Shown: positions 6,691-13,956 of the stretch, piece after piece
Numbering within the stretch: position 1 is the first letter of the stretch
Layout: each line of letters opens with the position of its first letter
Assembly (NCBI GenBank): GCA_014730295.1
Contig: WJIN01000436.1
Coordinates: 1-14,954 of the forward strand
Source of the DNA: Promethearchaeota archaeon
GTDB taxonomy: Archaea > Asgardarchaeota > Lokiarchaeia > Sigynarchaeales > SOKP01
Direction: 5' to 3'
Length of the DNA: 14,954 nucleotides
Notes under the pieces: generated by a model
What the model was told of the DNA's origin: nothing
The model's input: only the letters and a program-made list of their open reading frames with translations
The model's database searches: none
Made by a program: the position numbers and the translations under genes

Positions 6691-9600
6691 CTAAAATTGA
6701 AAGCTTCTGAGATAATTCTGCTTTTTCAAGTTAATTATAGTACTTATGACTTTATTTCTCGGCTCGTCTCTACCAACCATCCCAAAGCTAAGGAGATCGG
6801 AAAAAAAGAAATATTCCTTTTCTTTTTGTATCTCATTAGCCAACTCTACCAGGTCTTTTTCTAATTTATCGAGGTCGTCAGATTCTTTATTTTGGTTAGT
6901 CTGCAGCGGATACATTAGAGAAATATTAAAGTATTTCTCAACCAGCTTATCGGCTCCATTAAACACGGATGTATCTCCTTTAAATGAAGTAATGAGTTTC
7001 TGGTATCGATCCTCGAACTCTTTAGTGAATTGAATTTGCTGGTCTTTCAAGTATTCGGAAGGCTGTTGCTCGGCAATTAATGCAATTCGTACATAATCCC
7101 CATCAGTTAAATTGATATGAAAATCATAGTAATTCATCTCAAAACCTCTTGCTTGTTTGGATATACCGTTTTTCTTGAATTCTCGCTTAAATGACGAAAT
7201 CGCGTGTAAGAATCCGCTTATTAGGTCCGGGTCTAACTTTTCGGAAGAGATTTGCTGACTATATATGGCGACACCCACCTCCTTATGAATGATCATAATA
7301 TAGGAAAGTTTAAGGAGATCTTCAAGAATCATCGCATCCGTTTTCCATTTGTCTCTCAAACGCTCCAATTTTCTATGCCTAAGCACCATATAACCTGAGA
7401 TGCCTAAAATAATTGCAATAAAGAGCGGGCTTAGCATGATCATCGTGTCCAGAAATATAGTAACACCGTTTATCACCCTAAATTTCGTTGATGAAGATTC
7501 CGATACTGCGTAGACATTTTCTTCGGCACACTGTACCCGTATGTAATATCCCCTTCCAGTCTCCTTCAAATCCAAATTGACTGAGGCTATTCCGTTCTCA
7601 TCGGTTATCACGGGAAATTGATCCACAACTTGATCACTTGGGTTCATTACTTGAAAATAGATTTTCAAATTAGATATCGCCGTTCCGTTATCACCAGTTA
7701 CATTCACAGAAAAGTATTGATTGCCCGCCATGTATTCAGTCGAAAATCCCGAAAGAAATTCTATTTTCGGTTTAATTTTATAAATTTCATAAGTTCCATT
7801 AACATCAAACTGAACAAAGGGCCATATGGAGGTTATATCAAATTCATAATATCCCCCTTCTGTAGAACCATTCTCTATTTCTGATTCCCAGGAACCTTTT
7901 TGTCCATCATCCTCCACAGTTATATTATTTACTTCCATACCGAGATATTCTGGAGTTGTATCACCTTCATCTACGCCAAATCCAATTTTTGAAGTAATGT
8001 CCGATGATATTAAATTCCGGATGTATATATATAAACTAACCTCATCTATGCTTACATTAAATCCTTCAATTGTATCACTATTATATCGCAATCTCATTCT
8101 AAATAGATTATCCGCGGATTCGTTTAATAACCTTAAAAATATCCACGTTAAACTTGTATCAATTTCAGTAATTATTGTTTTTTCATTGGTATGAGCATAC
8201 GTTTTATTCTCGCTAATAGGAATCCAAGTATAGTTTTTAAAAATTGCCTCAAATGGACCTGTATCCATATCTCCTTTATACACTTCCAAAATGGCATGTT
8301 TCAAATCAGCCTGATTTTGAAAACTAGTATTAGAGCTTATCCTTACCTCCATCCTTGGCAAATAAGGGAAAGGATACTTCACTAACCAATCATAAAAATT
8401 AGCATCCCAGAGGGAATTATTGAATTCATTTAAAATATTAAAATTAAATTCTGCGGTTAAATTATTCGAATCTGCTTGTAAATTTAAATAATCATTATCG
8501 TTTTCTAAAATTGTTGATAATTCATAATTCCCATACCCCATATTTGTATCATTTTCAACTATTAGATTATTTGGGTGCTCCAAATTCTCGATGAGAGGAT
8601 CGTATTTTTGAATTTCTGTCAGAGGGTCTATTTCACCGATTTCAACAGTAAGCTTATCAATAGTAACATTAAAGCTCCCATTTCCATTACCAGTATATTC
8701 AAACATGAATCTTAACTTATTGTTATCATTACTATCAATCCATTTAAGGAATTCAATTTTTTCATTTGGATCTCTTATTTCATAAGTCATGAGCTCTGAA
8801 TTGTTGTTTTTTAAGTCAAAAAAATGAGAAATATTTTGCCATCCAACTATAATAGGTTGCTCAAAATTCCAAGCATATAAAGTTCCATCCTCAATATTTT
8901 CAGGATAAGATATATTTAGAGCCAGAGAAATTTCAACCTTAAAGAGTTTTTTATAGTGATTCAAATACCAATCTATTAATCCAAAAAAACCAAGAAATCC
9001 AAGAGCTTCATCATATAAATCATGATAAGTACCTTCGTAATTACGTAAATCCTCTAAATTGAAATCAGTAATGAATCTAACCTTATCTGATTCATTAGTG
9101 ATTATATATTCATCTCCATCAAATTGTTCAATGAACGAGCTGACCCCTCCCCTTTGCAGAATTCCTTGTTCTTCAGTTATGTTTACTACATTATTTAATG
9201 TATAATTATCAAATATGAAGTCGGGGGATTGGCAAAATATCTCTCCTTCTCCGATATCGTCCACACCACCCTCATCAAGATTGAAATAGAGAAATTTAGG
9301 ACCTCCTCCATTATCAGTGTCATCAGGTGGTATTTTAACACGGAAGGCAAACCAATATTTGTTAATTCCATTCTCAAAAGTATGTTTGGTGTTTGAAATA
9401 TTTAGAAAAACGGGACCATTATCGGAGGATTTAAAATCAAATGTAACCCATTCGGGATAAATCTTGATGGGATGTGGTTTTTGAACTTTTCCCAGGGTTT
9501 CATTCGGATTGGGTGTGCCAACCTCATTATTCGAACAATTTACAATCGCAACTTCCCACGAGTTCTCATCCGTAAAATAGGTCTTATTATTGATATCTTG

Positions 9601-10017
9601 AATTAGGACGGTCACATTATTAACATATTGGCTCATTCTCACATAAAATTTCTGATATACATATATCGAGCCGTTCGGAGAACTCTTGACTGAATCTGAG
9701 AATTCAGTTTCAATGTTTTTAGTATAATTCAGCGCAGAAATATTCTCAAAATTCATTTTCGCATAGGATAGGTGATGATTGGGCAAATATAGTCGCGGTG
9801 GTTCATTTAGTTCGGGATTTATGGTATCAACAAAGCAATTTTTATCAGTCTGCGTTATATTGGTGAAGACTTTATTTTCTCTGTTTATCTCGCTTAGAGA
9901 GAGATTTTCAGCAGAATTAAATTGGTTCGGATATTGATAAGTACCAAGAACAAGGGGAACCAAAAGCGACAATAATAGAATACCTAACACTAAATAACTC
10001 TTATTCTCACATTTCAT
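6691..10017 (-). CDS. Receptor-like surface protein with cytosolic roadblock/longin-like tail
   Basis: An 1108-residue type I membrane protein. Residues 1-25 are a signal peptide (basic start, then VLGILLLSLLVPLVLG). The ectodomain (about 26-855) is Asn-rich with about 30 N-x-S/T sequons and looks beta-rich. Two related modules end in FNVTIDKLTVEI (near 448) and FNVSIDEVSLYI (near 651). An Ig-like domain follows (about 751-848; ITDENGIASVNLDLK is the typical Big_1/invasin-like strand). One TM helix (about 857-877, LSPLFIAIILGISGYMVL) is followed by basic stop-transfer residues (RHRKLERLR). The cytosolic part from about 900 begins LSYIMIIHKEVGVAIYSQ and continues with PDLISGFLHAISSF and a later YVRIALIAEQQPSEYL. 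This pattern fits a profilin-fold sensor domain of the roadblock/longin kind found in many Asgard proteins. A charged helical tail closes the protein. The ligand is unknown. Signalling to small GTPases is inferred from the domain type. The promoter region carries a TATA element and an 18-bp palindrome. Confidence 0.75.
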   Translation of the reverse strand: MKCENKSYLVLGILLLSLLVPLVLGTYQYPNQFNSAENLSLSEINRENKVFTNITQTDKNCFVDTINPELNEPPRLYLPNHHLSYAKMNFENISALNYTKNIETEFSDSVKSSPNGSIYVYQKFYVRMSQYVNNVTVLIQDINNKTYFTDENSWEVAIVNCSNNEVGTPNPNETLGKVQKPHPIKIYPEWVTFDFKSSDNGPVFLNISNTKHTFENGINKYWFAFRVKIPPDDTDNGGGPKFLYFNLDEGGVDDIGEGEIFCQSPDFIFDNYTLNNVVNITEEQGILQRGGVSSFIEQFDGDEYIITNESDKVRFITDFNLEDLRNYEGTYHDLYDEALGFLGFFGLIDWYLNHYKKLFKVEISLALNISYPENIEDGTLYAWNFEQPIIVGWQNISHFFDLKNNNSELMTYEIRDPNEKIEFLKWIDSNDNNKLRFMFEYTGNGNGSFNVTIDKLTVEIGEIDPLTEIQKYDPLIENLEHPNNLIVENDTNMGYGNYELSTILENDNDYLNLQADSNNLTAEFNFNILNEFNNSLWDANFYDWLVKYPFPYLPRMEVRISSNTSFQNQADLKHAILEVYKGDMDTGPFEAIFKNYTWIPISENKTYAHTNEKTIITEIDTSLTWIFLRLLNESADNLFRMRLRYNSDTIEGFNVSIDEVSLYIYIRNLISSDITSKIGFGVDEGDTTPEYLGMEVNNITVEDDGQKGSWESEIENGSTEGGYYEFDITSIWPFVQFDVNGTYEIYKIKPKIEFLSGFSTEYMAGNQYFSVNVTGDNGTAISNLKIYFQVMNPSDQVVDQFPVITDENGIASVNLDLKETGRGYYIRVQCAEENVYAVSESSSTKFRVINGVTIFLDTMIMLSPLFIAIILGISGYMVLRHRKLERLRDKWKTDAMILEDLLKLSYIMIIHKEVGVAIYSQQISSEKLDPDLISGFLHAISSFKREFKKNGISKQARGFEMNYYDFHINLTDGDYVRIALIAEQQPSEYLKDQQIQFTKEFEDRYQKLITSFKGDTSVFNGADKLVEKYFNISLMYPLQTNQNKESDDLDKLEKDLVELANEIQKEKEYFFFSDLLSFGMVGRDEPRNKVISTIINLKKQNYLRSFQF

Positions 10018-10070
10018 AAATTATCCCATGACTCAACAAATTTGTATATTACTACATAGTAATTATAGAT

Positions 10071-10081
10071 TAATTTTTAAA
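10071..10081 (-). promoter_or_regulatory. Putative BRE/TATA of the receptor-like gene
   Basis: On the minus strand this reads TTTAAAAATTA, preceded by CCTAAGA (10088-10082) in the BRE position. It predicts a start near 10048 and a ~30-nt leader before the ATG at 10017. The leader includes GGGAT about 8 nt before the ATG, at best a weak SD. Confidence 0.45.
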
Positions 10082-10088
10082 TCTTAGG

Positions 10089-10106
10089 TTTCTATTCGAA
10101 TAGAAA
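10089..10106. promoter_or_regulatory. Perfect 18-bp palindrome, candidate operator
   Basis: TTTCTATTCGAATAGAAA reads identically on both strands with no spacer. It ends one base from the CCTAAGA element upstream of the receptor gene's TATA. A dimeric regulator bound here would lie next to the TFB/TBP site, where it could activate or block. It is more GC-balanced in its core (ATTCGAAT) than the surrounding AT runs, so it is not simply a low-complexity palindrome. Confidence 0.5.
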
Positions 10107-10251
10107 TCCGCGGGAATCAGGAAAAAGGGATGGATGGTACTCAAAAATATGGAAAAGCGTTAGGGAAAGAGAATTTAGCGAACTACTCATGAATTGAACT
10201 CGTATAGCATGAAATAAGGTGCAATTTATTATATATTATTTAATATATAAC
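10107..10251. other. Spacer between the receptor promoter and the LRR gene end
   Basis: No coding frame is seen. The plus strand is purine-rich near 10112-10160. The end of the stretch holds the A/T inverted repeat at 10229-10250 described separately. Otherwise nothing is recognised. Confidence 0.4.
10229..10250 (-). terminator. A/T-only inverted repeat after the LRR gene
   Basis: TTATATATTA (10229-10238) and TAATATATAA (10241-10250) are perfect 10-nt complementary arms around a 2-nt spacer. They start 1 nt beyond the stop codon of the minus-strand LRR gene. It could form a weak hairpin or cruciform and mark the 3' end. Because it is made only of A and T in an AT-rich region, chance is a real alternative. 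Confidence 0.3.
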
Positions 10252-10953
10252 TTATAACAAAATTTTCAAACCATTCTTTTCCAAATGACTGACAGATTGA
10301 GGAATTTGGGTGATTTTATTTCGTATGAGTTTAAGCAATCGCAAGGATTCCATACTTCCAACCCCGTTTGGAACTGATTGAATTTTATTAAAACTAAGAT
10401 CAAGCACCTCAAGTTGTTTCAATTCGGAAATGGTATCCGGAATTTCGAGTATATGATTGCCTATCAAATCTAATTCGCGGAGATTCTTCAATGAAGATAT
10501 TGATTCGGGCAAATATTCGAGAAAATTCCATGCGAGATTGAGCGTGTGTAAGTTCTTCAAATGGGTAAATACTTCGGGAAATTCATATAATCCCATTTTA
10601 AATAGGCTAAGTCCAGAAATAGTTCCATTGTCAATCGAAAACCCAACAGAATTATAGCTAATTGAGGGTAAAAGCGGCAATGTTCTCCCGAGTCTAATCT
10701 CCAAAATCTTTAGAATATCCCTTTCTTTCTTGGATAGTTGATTCCGAAGATATTCTGCTTCTCTTTTCCTTTTTAAATTGTCATAACATAAACAACAATA
10801 AAATTCAAGAGAATCACATTGCCATAACTCGATCACTCTTTCTTTTGAGAGGTCTTTGTTTTTGAAATAAAATTCACCGAACTCAATTGGTCTTTTACAC
10901 TGATAGCACATCCGTTTTTTGAAGTCTCGTGGTTTGGGAAATTGAAAGCTCAT
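10252..10953 (-). CDS. Zn-finger plus leucine-rich-repeat protein
   Basis: A 233-residue soluble protein. The N-terminal ~60 residues carry a four-cysteine metal site, Cys16-x-x-Cys19 and Cys53-x-x-Cys56 (Cys46 and Cys54 nearby), with the look of a treble-clef or ribbon zinc finger. A charged helix follows (about 60-90), then about five leucine-rich repeats of ~23 residues (from about 112 to 230). Examples are LHTLNLAWNFLEYLPESI (135-152), LRELDLIGNHILEIPDTI (158-175) and LEVLDLSFNKIQSVPNGV (181-198). The LxxLDLSxNxIxxIP pattern is the bacterial/plant-like short LRR type. LRRs form a curved protein-binding surface, and with the zinc finger this suggests an adaptor role; the partner is unknown. 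Small LRR proteins are common in Asgard genomes. The last repeat ends abruptly (LKILL), so the C-terminal cap is minimal. The ATG lies 28 nt after a TATA-like element, without an SD. Confidence 0.8.
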   Translation of the reverse strand: MSFQFPKPRDFKKRMCYQCKRPIEFGEFYFKNKDLSKERVIELWQCDSLEFYCCLCYDNLKRKREAEYLRNQLSKKERDILKILEIRLGRTLPLLPSISYNSVGFSIDNGTISGLSLFKMGLYEFPEVFTHLKNLHTLNLAWNFLEYLPESISSLKNLRELDLIGNHILEIPDTISELKQLEVLDLSFNKIQSVPNGVGSMESLRLLKLIRNKITQIPQSVSHLEKNGLKILL

Positions 10954-10976
10954 ATATGAGAATTATGAAGTGGAAG

Positions 10977-10986
10977 TATTTTATTA
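10977..10986 (-). promoter_or_regulatory. Putative TATA box of the LRR gene
   Basis: On the minus strand it reads TAATAAAATA preceded by CC, centred about 28 nt before the ATG at 10953. This implies a leaderless transcript, in line with the lack of an SD there. Confidence 0.4.
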
Positions 10987-11190
10987 GGAAACAGAAAAAA
11001 TGGAATATAAACCTTTTTTTTATAATTGAAAGGAAACTCCGATTTAAACCCAAAATGAAAACTTCAAGTTTTGGAAAAACGGTTAAAAAGTCTGCTGTAT
11101 CCGATAAGACCGATATTACCAATAGTCATCCCAATCGCAGGAGTTCAGGAAAGAAAATCCAATGATTTTTCTATGAGTTCTCATTAAATT

Positions 11191-11199
11191 GTATAATTA
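11191..11199 (+). promoter_or_regulatory. Putative TATA box of the YhhQ-type transporter gene
   Basis: GTATAATTA centred near 11195 predicts a start near 11220. The leader would then begin with the strong SD-like AAAGGAGGG (11222-11230). This leader is unusual because it contains a second, shorter open frame. Confidence 0.4.
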
Positions 11200-11221
11200 G
11201 AAAATTGCTTCCAATCTATTT

Positions 11222-11262
11222 AAAGGAGGGAATTTGATATGGAGAAATTATTATGTGGTTAA
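11222..11262 (+). promoter_or_regulatory. Strong SD with 7-codon upstream ORF overlapping the transporter start
   Basis: AAAGGAGGG (11222-11230) lies 8 nt before an ATG at 11239. That ATG opens a 7-codon frame (MEKLLCG, stop 11260-11262) which overlaps the transporter ATG at 11253 in another frame. A second, weaker SD (GGAG, 11241-11244) inside this frame is correctly spaced (8 nt) for 11253. Either the mini-ORF couples or controls transporter translation, or a single-base indel has separated a longer N-terminus (MEKLL...) from the gene. Confidence 0.45.
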
Positions 11263-12008
11263 TATTACTTGTATGGTTTGTCGTTATTATTGTGTCTACA
11301 ATATTTATCAGTCAATACATTAAAATGAGCAAGCGTTCGGATGTGGCGATAGCGTTTTATGTGCTGTTCATCACGATGTCGCAGATTCTTGCTGCAAAAA
11401 TTGGTGATTTTAGTATTGGAACCTTCACAATAGCTGCCCCCGTTGCCGTGCTGATATTCCCGTTCACCTTTCAGATTACAGATATGGTTAATGAAGCGTT
11501 TGGGAGAAAGGAAGTCCATAAAATGATTTTCATCGCGTTTATCACCCAAATTCTTATGACCATTTTTATCTGGTTTAGCATTGAGATCAGCCCATTTCTT
11601 TTCTGGGGGGATAGTCCCGCAGAGACCAATACTTTACAAACTTTTTGGACAACTTTCTTCGGGTCCACAATTAGAATCACCGCTGCCTCCTGGATATCGT
11701 TCATCATTACCGAAAATCTTGACGCATTGGTCTATTCAAAGATTAAAAAGCTCACAAAGGGAAAAAACTTATGGATTCGAAATGTATTCAGTGATATTCC
11801 GATGTTGGCGCTCGACAGCTTTATTTTTGTGACTATTGCATTCTTAGGGATAACCGATATCTGGCCGTTAATTTTAGGGCAATTACTTACCAAATGGTTT
11901 TTTGGCGTATTGGACACACCTTTTATCTATCTGGCACGTGGAATTATCGAAGATAGGATTGACCCTTTTGGAAAAGTTATAAATAAATTAAAAACCGTTA
12001 GCAAATAG
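11253..12008 (+). CDS. YhhQ/VUT-family queuosine-precursor transporter
   Basis: A 251-residue membrane protein with six or so TM helices. It matches the VUT (formerly DUF165) family, in which E. coli YhhQ imports the 7-deazaguanines preQ0/preQ1. Diagnostic segments are FPFTFQITDMVNEAFGRKEV (69-88, the family's FxxTDxxxExFGR motif), RNVFSDIPMLALDSFIF (176-192, with the conserved Arg and Asp) and LTKWFFGVLDTPFIY (212-226). The length is usual for the family. In archaea a 7-deazaguanine importer would feed archaeosine or queuosine synthesis in tRNA; that is family knowledge and not shown here, since no tgt or que gene is in the window. ATG 11253 is supported by GGAG at 8-nt spacing, although a stronger SD upstream points to a different ATG. 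A T-rich tail follows the stop. Confidence 0.85.
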   Translation: MWLILLVWFVVIIVSTIFISQYIKMSKRSDVAIAFYVLFITMSQILAAKIGDFSIGTFTIAAPVAVLIFPFTFQITDMVNEAFGRKEVHKMIFIAFITQILMTIFIWFSIEISPFLFWGDSPAETNTLQTFWTTFFGSTIRITAASWISFIITENLDALVYSKIKKLTKGKNLWIRNVFSDIPMLALDSFIFVTIAFLGITDIWPLILGQLLTKWFFGVLDTPFIYLARGIIEDRIDPFGKVINKLKTVSK

Positions 12009-12208
12009 TCTCATTATCTAATAACCTTATATTTCTTTCCTATTCTTTTTTCAAGAAAATGTGGTACTTTATACGCAATAAATAGAGCGTTCAGCTTCGA
12101 TTTTTCAAACCAATAGCAAATCTTCTTTTAATCTTTCCTTAAAAATGATACGATGATTTTTAAATATTTATTTAATTTCAATCCCACATTATATTCAGAT
12201 AGAGAATT
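12009..12208. other. Intergenic region with terminator T-tracts and amidohydrolase promoter
   Basis: The first part is pyrimidine-rich on the plus strand (12031-12051, ending in a run of seven T), suiting termination of the transporter mRNA. Near 12157-12175 there is an A/T-rich TATA-like block (TTTTTAAATATTTATTTAA) about 45 nt before the next ATG, the likely promoter of the amidohydrolase gene. No gene is seen. Confidence 0.4.
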
Positions 12209-13936
12209 ATGACACATGATAAACCAAAAATAGGGTTTTTTCGAGTAAGTGGTTTGCTTCTCTTCTTTTTTACGGTCTTGGTCGAAGTCTTGGCATGGAT
12301 TACCTATGCCTCTCTGCAAGGAGTGCTCGGGATGCTGGCTTATATATTGGTTAGTCTGATAAATATATATCCATGGATCATTCCATTCGTCGGGATTCCA
12401 TTAGGAATTCTTGATATTCTAGGGATATTTGGCCCCCAGATGTATAATATCACATTAAATTTAGCCCATCTCAGCTCCGCATGGATGCCCGCGGCATGGT
12501 ATTGGATCATCGCGATAATTTCTTCAATAATTGATTTGATTGTTTCAATATTGATCATTTCATGGCTGATTGGACTTAAAAACCGGAAAAAAGAGCCGAA
12601 AACAGATTATGCACTAATTAATTGTAATATCATCGACGGACAAAAAGATAGTACGATAATTTCCAATGGAATCATCCTTATCAAGAATTTGGTAGGGGAA
12701 GAAGAAACACCAGGATTGATTGAAAAAGTTGGTGGTATGGACGAGGTTAAAATTCCCGATAATTATACCAAAATAGACCTCAACGGAAACTATATCCTTC
12801 CGGGATTAATCAATGCACACTGCCATCTTACGGGGAGCGGCAAACCGATGGCTATTCTAAAATTAAGCGATAAATGGATGGAACGGTTAGTAAGTTTTCT
12901 TGCAACCCCAATCGGACGAGTCATTTTAAAGCGGATGATGAAGAAAAATGCTCTCAATGCATTACACGCGGGAGTTACCACCATGAAAACGATGAGCGAC
13001 CCCTTATATATGGATCTCGAGGTTCGAGATGAGATTAATGAAGGGAAATTTTTGGGACCTCGACTGCTTTGCGCTGGAAAAGGAATCTGTGTGACTGGGG
13101 GGCATGGAGTTGCGATGGCACATATTGCCGATTCAAAAGTCGAAATACGGAAGGCTGTTAGGAGGAATCTCAGAGAGAGGGTTGATTTCATCAAGATCTT
13201 ATCCACAGGCGGGGTTATGGACGCCAGAAAAGTGGGTGAGGCGGGACGACCGCAAATGACTATTGGAGAAATCGAAACGGCGTGCATTGAAGGACATCGC
13301 GGCAATTTATTAGTGGCAACTCACTGTGAATCTTCAGAAGGTATAGAAGAGGCTTTAGAAGGAGGTGTAGACAGTATTGAACATGGCGCTACGATTCCAG
13401 AGGATTGTGTGCCCTTGTTTAAAAACAATCCAAAAAGCTTGCGTGGGTTTACTTATTTAGTGCCGACCATTTCCGCAGGGATGGGTTTAGCTTCATTACC
13501 TAAAGAAACAACTAAAATTACCGAAGAATCGAAACAAAACGCCATTTTAATCGAAGAGGGTATGATTAAGGGGTTACAAAAAGCCTATGAGAGCGGAATT
13601 CGTATAGGCGTTGGAACAGATGCGTCTGTCCCTTATTCTCTTCATTATGAATTATGGAAAGAGCTAAAATATTTTACTCTATATACGGGAATGTCCAACC
13701 AAGAGGCGATTTATTATGGAACGAAAAACAATGCCGAGCTTTTGGGGATTGATGAGATCACAGGAAGTATTGAGGAAGGGAAATTTGCCGACCTCCAAGT
13801 AGTAAAAAATAATCCACTAGAAAATATTGAAGCCTTAAGCGAGGTTAAACATGTATTTATAGGAGGTACTTTCATAAAAAACCCGAAAGTGGATGAAATA
13901 GAAGATTTAGAAAAAGTGGAGCCCATAGAGCTTTAA
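12209..13936 (+). CDS. Membrane-anchored amidohydrolase (imidazolonepropionase/prolidase-like)
   Basis: A 575-residue fusion. Residues 1-125 are a membrane domain with three or four hydrophobic helices (about 12-32, 38-75, 95-121) ending in a basic stretch (LKNRKKEPK). From about 132 a complete amidohydrolase-superfamily enzyme follows. It has the N-terminal beta-sandwich start (YALINCNIIDG, 134-144), the metal motif LPGLINAHCHL (197-207; His204, His206), a possible bridging Lys in DFIKILSTGG (326-335, Lys329), His372 (ATHCES), His392 (SIEHGA), Asp471 (GTDAS, 470-473) and the C-terminal GSIEEGKFADLQV (519-531) that returns to the sandwich. The closest group is the COG1228 type (imidazolonepropionase, Xaa-Pro dipeptidase and related hydrolases). 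The substrate is unknown. Relatives are normally soluble, so the membrane domain is unusual. If the N-terminus is cytosolic, four helices would leave the enzyme inside the cell and three would place it outside. Confidence 0.8.
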   Translation: MTHDKPKIGFFRVSGLLLFFFTVLVEVLAWITYASLQGVLGMLAYILVSLINIYPWIIPFVGIPLGILDILGIFGPQMYNITLNLAHLSSAWMPAAWYWIIAIISSIIDLIVSILIISWLIGLKNRKKEPKTDYALINCNIIDGQKDSTIISNGIILIKNLVGEEETPGLIEKVGGMDEVKIPDNYTKIDLNGNYILPGLINAHCHLTGSGKPMAILKLSDKWMERLVSFLATPIGRVILKRMMKKNALNALHAGVTTMKTMSDPLYMDLEVRDEINEGKFLGPRLLCAGKGICVTGGHGVAMAHIADSKVEIRKAVRRNLRERVDFIKILSTGGVMDARKVGEAGRPQMTIGEIETACIEGHRGNLLVATHCESSEGIEEALEGGVDSIEHGATIPEDCVPLFKNNPKSLRGFTYLVPTISAGMGLASLPKETTKITEESKQNAILIEEGMIKGLQKAYESGIRIGVGTDASVPYSLHYELWKELKYFTLYTGMSNQEAIYYGTKNNAELLGIDEITGSIEEGKFADLQVVKNNPLENIEALSEVKHVFIGGTFIKNPKVDEIEDLEKVEPIEL

Positions 13937-13956
13937 ATTACACAAGAAAAAATATT

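Larger units (their letters stand above)
10954..11238. other. Divergent intergenic region between LRR and YhhQ-type genes
   Basis: About 285 nt between two divergent genes. It holds a TATA-like element for each side (10977-10986 minus, 11191-11199 plus) and a long T-run (11013-11020). A 36-codon basic open frame at 11055-11165 is discussed among the rejected items. No RNA gene or riboswitch could be recognised. Confidence 0.4.

Noticed and set aside
11055..11165. 36-codon basic plus-strand frame (begins MKTSSFGKTVKKS) between the LRR and YhhQ-type genes; an extended version starts at 10929.
   Set aside because: It has no SD, no TATA at good distance and no recognisable family, and the extended version runs through the LRR promoter. 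Conservation in relatives would be needed before calling it a gene.
11166..11252. A preQ1 or preQ0-responsive riboswitch in the transporter leader.
   Set aside because: The putative leader is only ~33 nt and no preQ1 aptamer-like stem or C-rich/A-rich pairing was found. The short ORF is the only structured signal.
12790..13305. 171-residue minus-strand frame inside the amidohydrolase gene.
   Set aside because: It lies wholly within a gene with confirmed catalytic motifs, and its Pro/Ser/Arg-rich translation is typical of antisense shadow frames.
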